From Branchiostoma floridae (Eukaryota > Chordata > Leptocardii > Amphioxiformes > Branchiostomatidae): DNA of 60,000 bases. The translations under genes were made by a program, and so were the position numbers. Location: positions 5,365,822-5,425,821 of the forward strand of contig NC_049991.1 in the NCBI RefSeq assembly GCF_000003815.2. The letters run 5' to 3'. Below, one piece after another: positions 43,708-54,014 of this stretch. Numbering within the stretch: the first letter of the stretch is position 1; each line of letters starts with the position of its first letter. The notes beneath the pieces were generated by a model that had not been told where the DNA came from, ran no database searches, and was given only the letters and a program-made list of their open reading frames with translations.

Positions 43708-44670
43708 CCCTCAAACCACAGTATGGGGTCAAAACTGACCCCAGGCGTATATCGATGTGTGCCATCATGGCATTTCTGGTCGAAAACAAATTTCCTTCCA
43801 TGGGTTTGTTTGTATATATGTCCTATAACTTCTTATACGTTTTTACCGAGATTGGCTCATTGTTGATTAAGTTATCCTAGAAAGTTTATGCATGGTCCAG
43901 TGGGGTCAAAACTGACCCCAGCATTTTTTTAAACAAACTTTTGCGACCCATACCTAAACTACTTATCGTGGGATCACGAAATTTTCAGAGAATGATTTAC
44001 TTGTAAGCCATAATTATTGTAACAACTTTTGTGCCATTATCATGTTATATGACGACATTATGACGTCATCTAGGTAATCTCGGCCGCCATCTTGGATTTT
44101 GGCTGATGACGTCATAAAATTAGCATAAATTATGAATATTGAGTCATGAAATTTACGTTGAATTTCATAAGATGTGATAAACAACTGTTATTTGCTAAGA
44201 AAACTTTAAGACTTAAATGTTTAATACAAAATTAGAAAATTTCGTAATAAATATGTCTGTCAGAATTCCGTTGCCATGGTAACATGAAAAATGATGAACA
44301 TACTTTGTTCAATGAAATTGTTTGCTTTGAACATTTTCTAAAAAGTTACCAAGTTTGGTGGCCATAGCATAAGCCATTCAGGTGCTATACGGCATTGAAG
44401 TTGGTACAAGCATCAAAAACCTCCTTCCCAGTCTGAATAGCATTGGTGCAAAATGTGGTCCTCATGATCTTTTGCATAAATTATAATAATGAGCTAGAAG
44501 TATTCTCACCTAATCATGTCAAACTGTCCCACATAGATTAATGAAACTATACATATATACAAATCACAAAAAGAGTCACACAAAAAACTGTATTGGTACA
44601 AAACGTTTTGGGGTCAGTTTTGACCCCATACGGTAATCTACGTCACAAAAAAGCTACGGTGGTTTGAGGG
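43708..44670. mobile_element. PiggyBac-like non-autonomous element 2
   Basis: 963 bp with ends CCCTCAAACCAC and GTGGTTTGAGGG flanked by exact TTAA (43704-43707 and 44671-44674). It carries three copies of TGGGGTCA-4bp-TGACCCCA at ~43724, 43901 and 44610, as in element 1. The interior is AT-rich, with CATTATCATG and TTTTGCATAAATTAT resembling element 1. No transposase frame. Confidence 0.9.
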
Positions 44671-44674
44671 TTAA

Positions 44675-46005
44675 GCAAAGGAAAATTAATCCTAATGTTT
44701 CCGAAAACGCGTACGGTCTGGAGGAAAATAGAGTTGGCTGGTGGGGATTCAGTTTTCTTTATATTTTCCCGAAGTGATCCGACAAATATATTTGAACAAT
44801 ATAATACTGAAATGTATCAAGACACTTGTATTTGAACATCATATTGTAAATTATACCAATATACACAGCGCAAACACATGTTTGTTAATAAACTGGACAA
44901 ACCAAAGCAATTCAAAACTCTTATTTGGCGTATCATATCACCTGGATGTCTAACCTTCATCGACATGAAGACGTACACTATTTACTATAAGTACTACCCT
45001 ATTCTTGAATGCATTGCTCAAATCAAATCTGCAAGATCATTTGCAAGACTACTTGAAATTCTGTCTTGTATTTCAGCACTCAGGAGTCAGATGTGACACG
45101 GTCCTGAGCACCTGGCTGGGTTTGCCGGCAATTTCGTGATGTCTCAAACGATCCATTGACACGGCCACGGTGAGAAGCGACAAGGCCCTGGGCGAAGATT
45201 TTGAAACAGGCCCGCGTGGCGATTCCGTGATGATCAGTTACCACTAATAGAAATCTGCATAGGCGATAATGTAAAAGTTAGCAAGTTCAGGGTGTCATCC
45301 GTGAACATTCCAGGCCATAAGAACTCACCCCACACAGCAGCCCGCTATCTCAAGTTTTCAAAAGTCTAATTTTTAAACTTTCTGACCAGCGCAAGATATC
45401 CCACCTGTCAGAACTGCCGCCATCTTGCTTTTTCATGACGTCATTTTAGGGACTGACTACTTCAAATTAGGGGTCAGCACAGGCCGAAGAGATGGACCAA
45501 AACCTAGTTTTTTGCCGAATCTGAACATCTGCAACCTACACTGCCTCACCAATATGTGTTTCTTACATTTTCCTGTTACAAGTCGAAAATAGGCTAAAAT
45601 ACTGTATGGACTCATTTTGGGCCTTCTGCGGCTGCTTCAATAAGGGTCATTGCCCTGATGTCTTACATGAACCATAAGTCGAAGATTTTTCGTACCTTGC
45701 CAGCGGTCGATAAAACAAACTAGGGTTGGTAATTTTCATTGCTATGATCAGTCAGTATAACCAGAAATACAACATTTTTCCTTAACCATTGTGTATGTCA
45801 TGAGTCCACATGTCTTAGTTTGGACACACCTGCAGACGTATTATGGCTATTACTATGCAAGGTCTTTCATTCAATCATTTCTACCGACTGATAATATAAT
45901 CCTGTATTTTGTATTTTTTGACCTTGCAATCTGAGCGAAAAGCAATCATCAATGCTATGGCCACAGCTGGACAAAGGGGCCCCGTTGGGTAGTTTACGTT
46001 CGGGC
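44675..46005. other. Unassigned; one family I scrap
   Basis: 44924-44970 (TTTGGCGTATCATATCACCTGGATGTCTAACC, two landmarks of family I) is the only repeat. A region at 45100-45760 looks unique. Frames of 70-72 codons here are unrecognised. Confidence 0.4.
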
Positions 46006-46008
46006 TTT

Positions 46009-46615
46009 ATTTTATCTTAATAGTTTATAGTTTATTCAGAAAAAAAAATCAGCATCGCAGTCAGTAAAAAACAAACTGAATATCACTGATTTGTACAAAT
46101 TGTTACATGGTGAATACAGAATGTATGTATATACATTAATTAAACAATTACAATACATGACGCAGAAACACCTTAAACAAAGTTGTACGTAATGCCTTAC
46201 AGAGAACACTGAAGTAAGGACAGGAACGCCATACACACTAAGTAACACTAAGAGGATTCGTTGTACAGGCGTATGGCCTGGTGCAAAAACGACCTTCTCA
46301 GTCTCTGTTTCCGGCAGCTGGCACAGTAAGTGCAGTGCCGTTTCTAAGAGTCCTCCCAGTAGCCGTTGTCCTGGCCGGCGGCACCAGGTCATGGAGGGGG
46401 GGACCCTCGTCCAGCATGTCCCTCAGTAGCTTCACTGCCGCAACCTCTCGCCGTTCTTTCAGCGTCGGCAGAGGAGGCACCTCTCGTCTTCCCCCAGTGA
46501 GACGATACGTAGTGCTCTCCGTTGTAATCTTTCAATTTGTCTCTCCTGCTCCTTACTACACCCTATTAGTAGTACGTGCCCATATTCGAGCACAGGTCTG
46601 ATAATTTTCGAACGT
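46009..46615 (-). mobile_element. LINE 3' end (Jockey/CR1-like), third lineage
   Basis: Read on the minus strand: coding part, then ~210 bp 3' UTR ending CTGAATAAACTATAAACTAT. 5'-truncated. The coding part is broken (see the pseudogene entry). Confidence 0.8.
46240..46615 (-). pseudogene. LINE ORF2 C-terminus, frameshifted
   Basis: Minus-strand frames give RPVLEYGHVLL, then QIERLQRRALRIVSL, then LPTLKERREVAAVKLLRDML, then RSFLHQAIRLYNESS in successive frames. These are the ordered C-terminal landmarks of Jockey/CR1-group ORF2 (xRPxLEYxxxxW, LQRRALRI, LPTLxxRR, SFxxxAIRxYN). At least two frameshifts separate them. The upstream RT core is absent. Confidence 0.8.
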
Positions 46616-46617
46616 GA

Positions 46618-46830
46618 TCCTTACGTGGCCCCGTGGGGCACTTTGCAGCTACCGGACTATTATTGGGCATGGCTGGGCCCCGGATTTCTGTTTTAACACG
46701 CAGTTGAATTCGACTAGGGACCTGGTGACAAATAGACGCCGTAATGTAGTCATGAAGAAACCTACAGGTGTCGTTCTTTATGTATCCGGTAGTCCACCGG
46801 AACAAATTTCTAGCTTCACTAGCCAATCGC
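46618..46830 (+). repeat. Family G repeat copy
   Basis: GGGCCCCGGATTTCTG, GACCTGGTGACAAATAGACG and CCGGTAGTCCACCGGAACAA align with 55226-55450. It lies immediately beside the 5'-truncated end of the LINE. Confidence 0.65.
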
Positions 46831-47076
46831 GGCTAGACTATCGGGGGCCAAGTGTTGCAAAATTACACATTTATAGAGAATGATTTTTAACACACGATGT
46901 TAAAAATGGACAGATGCAAATGTGACCGTAACATTATCAGTTTAGCTTACTGAAGAGCAAAACTTCCACTGAAAGACACTGTGTCTATTATGATTTACAG
47001 GTTCATTGTATTGGGGAGTTCCCCTATAGCTCAATTCGACAAGAACAATAAACAGTAGTCCACAGCTTAGGCACAC

Positions 47077-47262
47077 GTCACATTTCTTACTCGGCGCTCT
47101 GTCGGTATTTTCGCAGACACGAAAAATTAAAATTTATGCCAATGAATATGCACAAAGACTGCTGATGAATTATTCTCGGTCCGTTTTGTGTTCTGACGTC
47201 TTTTATATTGCAAGTTTCGTTCCCCCAAAATGCCCATCCGGGCCCCTTTGTTAAAATGTGAC
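47077..47262. mobile_element. Family F MITE, copy 2
   Basis: 186 bp; GTCACATTTCTTACTCGG and CATCCGGGCCCC..AAAATGTGAC as inverted ends. Confidence 0.75.
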
Positions 47263-47497
47263 CTAGAAATTTCCAATAGTAACGGGTGACCGACACAGAC
47301 GGGATCCGAACTCACAGCTTTTGGTCCAGATGCAGGGCCGCTAAATTCTGCACTGGCCATCCTGCCTGTATCAAACACAGCCTGGATGTATCTGTAGTTC
47401 GCTATTCTCCTGGCATAAGATAGTATCATATGCTGGCAAAGGAGTGTAGCCGACCTAGAAGTGTTCCTTGACCACCGAATGACTAAGGCAAAAATAG

Positions 47498-47686
47498 GTC
47501 ACATTTCCAAACTGGTGCCGGGTCGGGGTGTAAAAGAAACAAAAAATTAAAATGTATGCCTAGAATTATACACAAATACAAATTGTGTCTATGAGTCTTA
47601 TGTTGGCATTTTCTGTAGTTTTTTTTTTTTATTATTCTTTTCCCTCCCGAAAGCTGTCCGACCGGGCCCCGTTCTGGAAATGTGAC
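47498..47686. mobile_element. Family F MITE, copy 3
   Basis: 189 bp; GTCACATTTCCAAACTGG and CCGTTCTGGAAATGTGAC as inverted ends. CTAAG lies outside on the right. Confidence 0.85.
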
Positions 47687-47699
47687 CTAAGCCTATAAT

Positions 47700-48820
47700 G
47701 AACACTTCCAGGCCGGCTGCCCTTGACCAGGTTTTACTAGACGTATACTATCTTATGCCATCGGTAAACCTGCCAAGAGATTACAGTTGGCCACAAGAGA
47801 CCTAATCAAACTTTAAAGGTCTTCCCCTCTCGAAATTGGATTGTTGTATGGTAATAACACGGTAAGGCCGCTGAACGGGAGAGTTTTATGTTAGACGCAT
47901 AGGTCGAATGCAAGTGAAAACGAGTAACATTTTTCTATTAAAAGATGCGTTTTTCATTTTCAAATTGAATGGAAAGGGACATGCATTATATCATTGTGTC
48001 CACAAATTGGACTCCGGAGGATAAATTGTAATCTCTTTGGTGATCATGAAGCCAATGTTGAAGGCAATTGCTAATTTAAAGTCCTCGGTCGGCAGCGCTT
48101 ATACAATAACCATTGGCAATAGCACTTGCCGATAACCTTGAAAGGCTATTATATCAACAATGATTGGGAGTAAAATGACCTTGCGAAGGCTCTGAAGGAA
48201 ATGTATTCATAAATTGGTAATTGGGCTGGTTTTTGATTACACAGATGCTCTAGAAGAGATATTGCAGGTTAGCTAGACATTGTAAATGCAACGTTGAAGT
48301 TACACAAATGTACTTACGACCTGGTGTGCGTGATATAAAAATGATATAGCAAAACACATATTTTGAAGAATAGACACATCACATGCGTGACACGAGACCA
48401 AAAATTGTGAATCCCGAAGTGCACGCTACTCGAAAGGGCTGCAATCTTAAGAACGCGATGTTAAGTCGTGGTATGCTTGTGGAGAAAGGGCTAGGAGAAT
48501 TTTCCCAGTGCAATGAACCTAGACCTATCAATACTGTACATAGCATCTGTCTTCTCTGTCACAACCAGTGGAAGCTAAGCTCATCTATACTACAGTGAGT
48601 TCATTTGAGCTAAACTGGGTCGATTACTTCTTTTACAAGCAGATTCGAATTTTCATGTATATTTGTAAGAACATCTTCAGTAAAAAGGTACACAAAAGCA
48701 ATCACTCCAAAAATCGGAGCCCTTTCCACGCCAAACACGTAGTACGTTCTATCGGGCGGCTCTTCTTGTTAAAAAAAAATGGCACAAACCACTTGTGCTT
48801 CACTCAGTCATCACGTCAGT
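47700..48820. other. No recognisable gene
   Basis: No repeat family or convincing frame. The frame at 48568-49023 (151 codons) begins here and runs into the repeat that follows. Confidence 0.35.
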
Positions 48821-48825
48821 GGAGG

Positions 48826-49261
48826 ATGGCCGAATGCAGCTTTTCATTTCACGTTCATTTGAATGATGATAAGGATTTGATTTTCTTCAGACAAGGGGAT
48901 GAAGAAAACCCTCTAAAATATGAGAATGTGTCACAATTGTCCGAGATGACTGAATTTAGCTTTTCACTCAACACTAATTTGAAAGATGCCAATGATTTTG
49001 ATTCTCTTCAGACAAAGAGATGAACAGATCTCTTGCAAAAGAACAAGATTGTGTACACAATTGCTTCTTTGTCATTCGGACTGAAAAGTGTATGTTAAAC
49101 CACGTCAAGAGTGCGTTACTGTGGAATGTCCGAGTAAAAATATGGCCGAATTTAGCTTTTCACTAAACACTCATTTGAAAGATCCTAGGGATTTCGATTC
49201 TCGTCAGGCAAAGCCCGCACTGTTAGTAACAGATGATCGAGAATGTGTACAAAATAACTGA
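48826..49261 (+). repeat. Three-copy repeat with open MAEFSFS frames
   Basis: ATGGCCGAATGCAGCTTTTC (48826), ATGACTGAATTTAGCTTTTC (48946) and ATGGCCGAATTTAGCTTTTC (49142) start ~70-bp similar stretches. In each, the ATG frame is open (MAECSFSFHVHLNDD, MTEFSFSLNTNLKDA, MAEFSFSLNTHLKDP). The first two are in the same frame of one 151-codon ORF (48568-49023). The third has its own 39-codon frame ending at 49261. Not a family I recognise; it may be an ordinary duplication. Confidence 0.6.
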
Positions 49262-49264
49262 TGT

Positions 49265-50200
49265 GTTGCAAAGACTGAAATTCGTGCATTTCACTAAATA
49301 TTTTTGGCCTTTTGTGAGAACATACGATAAAACACAATCAAGAGAAAAAAATTAGTAGCCTGAGATCCAGCTGTGTCATAGCTTCCTAGTGTCTTCTGTT
49401 CTCTTTGCAAGTCGTGTCCAGCCGTGTTACAGCTCCAGAGTAAAACAAAAACTGAAAAATAAATATGTTCGGAAGAACTGAAATTAGCGATTTTCGTCAA
49501 AAATGCCTGTCAACAATCGGTTACCATGCAAAACGGAAAAATGGAAAACTTTCCAAATTTTGTAAACTTGTTGCCAACTAAGTTCAAGAAAAGGTATAAA
49601 ATTTGGTGGCTCTATCGTAAGCCGTTCAAGCGTTATGCGACATAAAACATGGTACAGGTCTCAAAAGCCCCCCTCCCTCCATTGAATAGGGTTAAAAGGT
49701 TAACTTACGATAAGATACTGCCACGGAAGAAAGAGAGTGTTTATACATATTGGGCAATAAGTGGCTACTCAACACCAAAAACCAATTGTCCAAATCTCGA
49801 TCTGTATCATTTTGACACCATTTTGGTATCACAGGAAGGCGAATCAGCTCGCTTGCTTGTGTCGTCATCTTTTATGAAGGAAAAATTAGGGCACCTTTCA
49901 TGCATACCTCATTGAACTCATTTGTCTGATGATTGTTGTTGAAACGCCTACAGGGTTTGGTTAGCATCGTTTTGCATCTGTCTTTGAAGTAAATCATAAG
50001 TTTGCTCAAAGCAAGATAGCGTGTTTGACAAGGCACGTACGCTGTGTATGTGTTCAGGCTGGAGTCATGGGAACGTGTATTTGATCATAATAGTTTTCAG
50101 GAAAAAGGGCATCGTTTGAAGACATGTTTTGAGGCCAGAATGTTCGCATCAAAATTAACTACCAGTCCTATCAAAGTCTGCCCTTCAACTCATCTCCTCC
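49265..50200. other. No recognisable gene
   Basis: Frames of 88 codons (49649-49915) and 103 codons (50044-50355) have no recognisable domain. The second overlaps family I. Confidence 0.35.
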
Positions 50201-50204
50201 GTGT

Positions 50205-50310
50205 CACTGACGAAAGGTATAGTGGATGCTACCTGAAACGTCTGATTGTTTCCAATATCATATCCAGTTGCCGGAGTATCTTCTGTTTGGCGTGTATAGT
50301 CCTGGATCAA
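50205..50310 (+). repeat. Family I dispersed repeat
   Basis: GTGTCACTGACGAAAGG, CTGAAACGTCTGATTG, CATATCCAGTTGCCGGAG and TGTTTGGCGTG in the family order. Confidence 0.7.
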
Positions 50311-50408
50311 ACCCCGCTAGGGAAAAATGTGTGGGGTTGCATTTTTCCTTTTTGATGGGTACTTAAAGGCGGTGGCCTCGTGTACATGGGTTAGCTTTAG
50401 GCGACCTC

Positions 50409-50654
50409 TAGCCTGGTATCCAAACCGCCGTGCTATACTCGCTAATCTCTTCGGGCCGGCAACCGATTTGCCGCGCCGCCAAACACAGCACGCGGGCCCT
50501 GATTATCTCTCGCACAGCGTGATAGTTATCAGAAACCGGGTGCCAATTACCTCTGAGTGCAAATAGAGACTGGGGCTTGTGACCTTCCCTGGCATAAGGA
50601 TTATACATTAGCGCGAAATGGCTATAGTATAGAGCGAGGGACTGGTATCCAGGC
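50409..50654. mobile_element. TIR element with 10-bp target duplication
   Basis: 246 bp between two exact copies of AGGCGACCTC (50399-50408 and 50656-50665). Ends TAGCCTGGTATCC and TGGTATCCAGGC are approximately inverted. Target duplication length (9-10 bp) fits Mutator-like elements. No gene inside. Confidence 0.7.
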
Positions 50655-50773
50655 TAGGCGACCTCCTACACAGTTTTCATCAAAGAGTAAGAGTGACTGT
50701 CTTTTAGGCTGAGAATGCTAGCGCTGATGATTCCTCTTAACAGGCATTTACAAACACTCTACTTGTTACTTTA

Positions 50774-51343
50774 AAGCCCCCTTCACACGAGAGCACGAAT
50801 GAGCCGGAATGCCGTCGGAATGAAAATTCTTTTCTATTCGTGGCAATTCTTGGCAATTCGTACTGTATTCTAAACATTCTTACTGCATTCCAGATATTCG
50901 TCCCCGTTCTTCTGGCTGGCTCGACAGTTTTTGACATCAAAAACTGTCGAGGTGCATTCGAAGTGGAAAAATATCGAATGGCATTCATAGTGGATTCTAA
51001 GTGTATTCTAACTATTCTAACTGCAGTCTGACCGCATTCTGCGGCATTCCAACATTATTCAAAACATTCTTATCTCATTCGACGTAGAACCGAAACGGCA
51101 AGCCATCTCAAATCCTGCCAGAATGTGGCCGAAAGAATATCTCGAATGCAGTGAGAATGTCTAGAATGCACTAAGAATTTGCAGGAATAGAAAGGGATTT
51201 TCATTCTGACGGCATTCTGGCTCATTCCTTCTCGTGTGAAGGGGATTTAAGGCCCATTTGGAATTCCCACCCGAATGGCCCCGAATGTGGCACGAATTTT
51301 GCAAATACTTCATTCCTGCTGATTCGATTTCGGTGAAGGCCCT
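50774..51343 (-). mobile_element. Family C foldback element
   Basis: 570 bp; ends AAGCCCCCTTCACACGAG and, outermost on the right, GGTGAAGGCCCT, with an inner end CTCGTGTGAAGGGG at 51230. The arms (50780-50830 and ~51185-51245) are ~85% complementary, and the whole block is GAATG/CATTC-rich. It is the reverse complement of 24945-25419. A perfect 32-bp hairpin sits at 50920. Confidence 0.85.
50920..50951. repeat. Perfect 15-bp-arm hairpin, 2-bp loop
   Basis: CTCGACAGTTTTTGA, then CA, then the exact complement. It is not conserved in the other family C copy, where AAAGTTTTGGGCATGACAAAA occupies the spot. Confidence 0.95.
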
Positions 51344-51385
51344 GTTAATTTGAACCTGTCCAAAAGAATAGACACTTATGCTAAG

Positions 51386-51583
51386 GTAACATTTCCAAAC
51401 CGGGTCCCGGCCAGGATGTTTACGAGAAAAAAAATAAAAGTGTTTGTCAAAGAACATACACAAATTATTCTCATGACTAATTTCTTCCTTACAATCTGTG
51501 TTTTTTTTCATTCCATGCACTTCGTGTAGCTGAAGTGCATGTAATGAAAGCTGTCCGGTCGGGTCCAAGTTTGGAAACGTGAC
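51386..51583. mobile_element. Family F MITE, copy 4
   Basis: 198 bp; GTAACATTTCCAAACCGGG and AAGTTTGGAAACGTGAC inverted. Contains a C/G-rich block next to each end. Confidence 0.85.
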
Positions 51584-51804
51584 CGTAGAATTAAACATTG
51601 TTCACGCAGACGGTAGCTTTACACATTTGGGAAGCCCACGCACGCGTTATTCCATTATGTAGTCAATGCAATGCACGTGGATATTACATTATACAGCGCT
51701 TTTTTATCGAAAAATAGATTTGACTTTAAATTCGGGACCACCTGAGTCTCGCATTTACTGACATTCACACTTATATTACTTCATTACTATCTAATACCGC
51801 AGCA

Positions 51805-52000
51805 GGTAAATTTTATGGATGACCTCCTCTGCAGGCTGCCAAAAATAATGAGATAGGGAAAAAAACAATATGGGTAAGAAAAAACAAGATGGATACATTT
51901 TCAAAAGAGACACAATAAACGCTGTAACAAGAATTGAAACATCGTACAGCCAACAAGTAGTAAAAGTGACACTAGTGTGGTAGACTGGTATCACTTATCA
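51805..52000 (+). mobile_element. Family A variant subfamily, second copy
   Basis: TTTTATGGATGACCTCCTCT, AATAATGAGATAGGG, AAACAAGATGG, GTAACAAGAATTG and GTAAAAGTGACACTAGTGTG are the reverse complement of 22930-23170. Confidence 0.75.
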
Positions 52001-52009
52001 AGTTGGCAA

Positions 52010-52455
52010 CTACACTCATAGCTTCCATATTGGTGCTATCTATCTTATGTTATCTATCTATTTACAACTATCAAACTAGTTTCACTTCTACAACTACACT
52101 CATGGCAACCTCTCTAGAGTAGCTACTACAAGTTTAATTAAGGGTACAACACAACCAACCTATTTGCCCAGTTTAGTAATTTTGTACTTCGTCTCAATAG
52201 TAGAAAAAAATCTAGTTTTTTTCTCGAAATCAGGCGAAAATCATTGAGCGCGCTAATGTAATTCATAAAATTTACTCCCTGTAGCCTAATTCTATAAGTT
52301 CGACTCACGTGCAGTATTAACAGCGCAACTATAAATTTTCACAGTCAAGAAAATAACATCAAGCCTTGGGCTATATGCATATGCGTCGTGACTCTTCTGC
52401 TTATGAGATCAAGTTTTCGACTTGCTACAAAATAAAGTTTATCAAATACGCCCAA
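52010..52455. other. No recognisable feature
   Basis: AT-rich, unassigned. Confidence 0.4.
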
Positions 52456-52459
52456 AAGC

Positions 52460-52570
52460 AGTTACTCAAGCAACTGGGCATGATGTGATTTTAGAAACGG
52501 TCAGACGTTTCAGATAGCGTCTACTATATTTCGTCATTGACACTGAAGAGATTTTGTTGGAGAGTAGGTT
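52460..52570 (-). repeat. Family I dispersed repeat
   Basis: AGTTACTCAAGCAACTGG, AACGGTCAGACGTTTC and CGTCATTGACACTGAAG are complements of the family landmarks. Confidence 0.75.
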
Positions 52571-52984
52571 TTGTATATCATAAGTATGAATTAATATGCA
52601 AAAGAGATGAAGACAATTTTAGTGGTCCTATAGGAAACAAGAAGATAAGACAAGTTGATGCTGATCCTTTTCTTTTAAATACAGCAGCTACCGTTTAGTC
52701 GCAAGGAGGGGAGGGGGGGGGGGGGTATGCTAAACCCAAGTTCTGGAAAATTCCACCCGCACTCAACAGGAAATAGGACCCAAGTATATTTATCTGAGAT
52801 TGAAAATACGTTATTAATCAACCCACCAAGGCCAATATTTCGATTTCTGAATTCTTTCCACGGGGGATATTTTATTTCGCTGACATTATGTTTTGTTCAT
52901 TAGACTGATTGTCTCTGTTTTTATGTAGCTTATGGTTTTTGCACGTTGTGTTTGTTTTGTATCTGTACCAATGTACTTATTTCC
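52570..52984. other. Unassigned lead-in to the 53-kb array
   Basis: 52700-52790 (GGGAGGGGGGGGGGGG, AAGTTCTGGAAAATTCCACC, CACTCAACAGGAAATAGG) resembles part of the following unit without its AAATCATATCC segment. Confidence 0.5.
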
Positions 52985-54010
52985 TTTCTCTTGAATAAAA
53001 AAGGAGAAGACCTTCGCCACACCGTTTCCAAAATCATATCCAGTTGCTTGATTAATAACTTCTATCCTGCTGTTTGAATTAAAGGAGCTGACGGTTGTCG
53101 TGGGGAGGTTGTGGGTGGGGGTGAGGGGGGGGGGTGTGTGTCTAAATCCCAAGTTCCGGAAAATACCAACATCACTCAACAGGAAAGAAGGCCTATGTCT
53201 CACCGACTCCAAAATCATATCCAGTTGCTTGAGTAATTGTTATATGGCGTTATCTTATTAAAAGCTCCTATCCTGTTGTTCAATGAATTACAGGAGTTGA
53301 CAGTTGTCGCAGGGAGGGGGGTGGTGGTGGCACTAAATCCAAGTTCCGGAAACTTCCAACAGCACTCAACGTGAAAGTAGGCCTACGTCTGACCGTTACA
53401 AAATCATATCCAGTTGCTTTACTAATTGCTATATGGCGTTATCTTATTAATAGCTCATATCCTGTTGTTTGAGTTACAGGAGCTGTAGTTGTCGCAGGGA
53501 GGGGGGTGGTAGCGCTAAAATCAAATTCCGGAAACTTTCCACAGCACTCAACAGGGAAGTAGACCTAAGTCTCACCGTTCCAAAATCATATCCAGTTGCT
53601 TGAGTAATTGCTATATGGCGTTATCTTATTAATAGCTCATATCCTGTTGTTTGAGTTACAGGAGCTGGCAGTTGTCGCAGGAAGGGGGGAGGGTGGAGGG
53701 GGGGGGGAGGCGCTAAATCAAGTTCCGGAAACTTTCCACAACACTCAACAGGGAAGTAGACCTGAGTCTCACCGTTCCAAAATCATATCCAGTTGCTTGA
53801 GTAATTGCTATATGGCGTTATCTTATTAATAGCTCCTATCCTGTTGTTTGAGTTACAGGATCTGAACCAAGTTCCGGAAACTTTCCACAGCACAGGGAAG
53901 TAGACCTAAGTCTCACCGTCCAAAAACATATCCAGTTACTTGAGTAATTGCTATTTGGCATCTAATTACCAGGATGTCTAACCTTCATTGACGAAAGTTA
54001 ATCGACTATT
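52985..54010. repeat. ~185-bp tandem array with G-runs, ~6 copies
   Basis: AAATCATATCCAGTTGCTT recurs at ~53030, 53211, 53400, 53582, 53779 and (diverged) 53922. Units also share TATATGGCGTTATCTTATTA, CCTGTTGTTTGAGTTACAGG, TTGTCGCAGGGAGGGGGG and AAGTTCCGGAAACTTTCCAC. The array is built on family I sequence. G-runs vary from 6 to 10 or more per unit. The final unit returns to the family I end (CCAGGATGTCTAACC). Confidence 0.93.
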
Positions 54011-54014
54011 TTTT

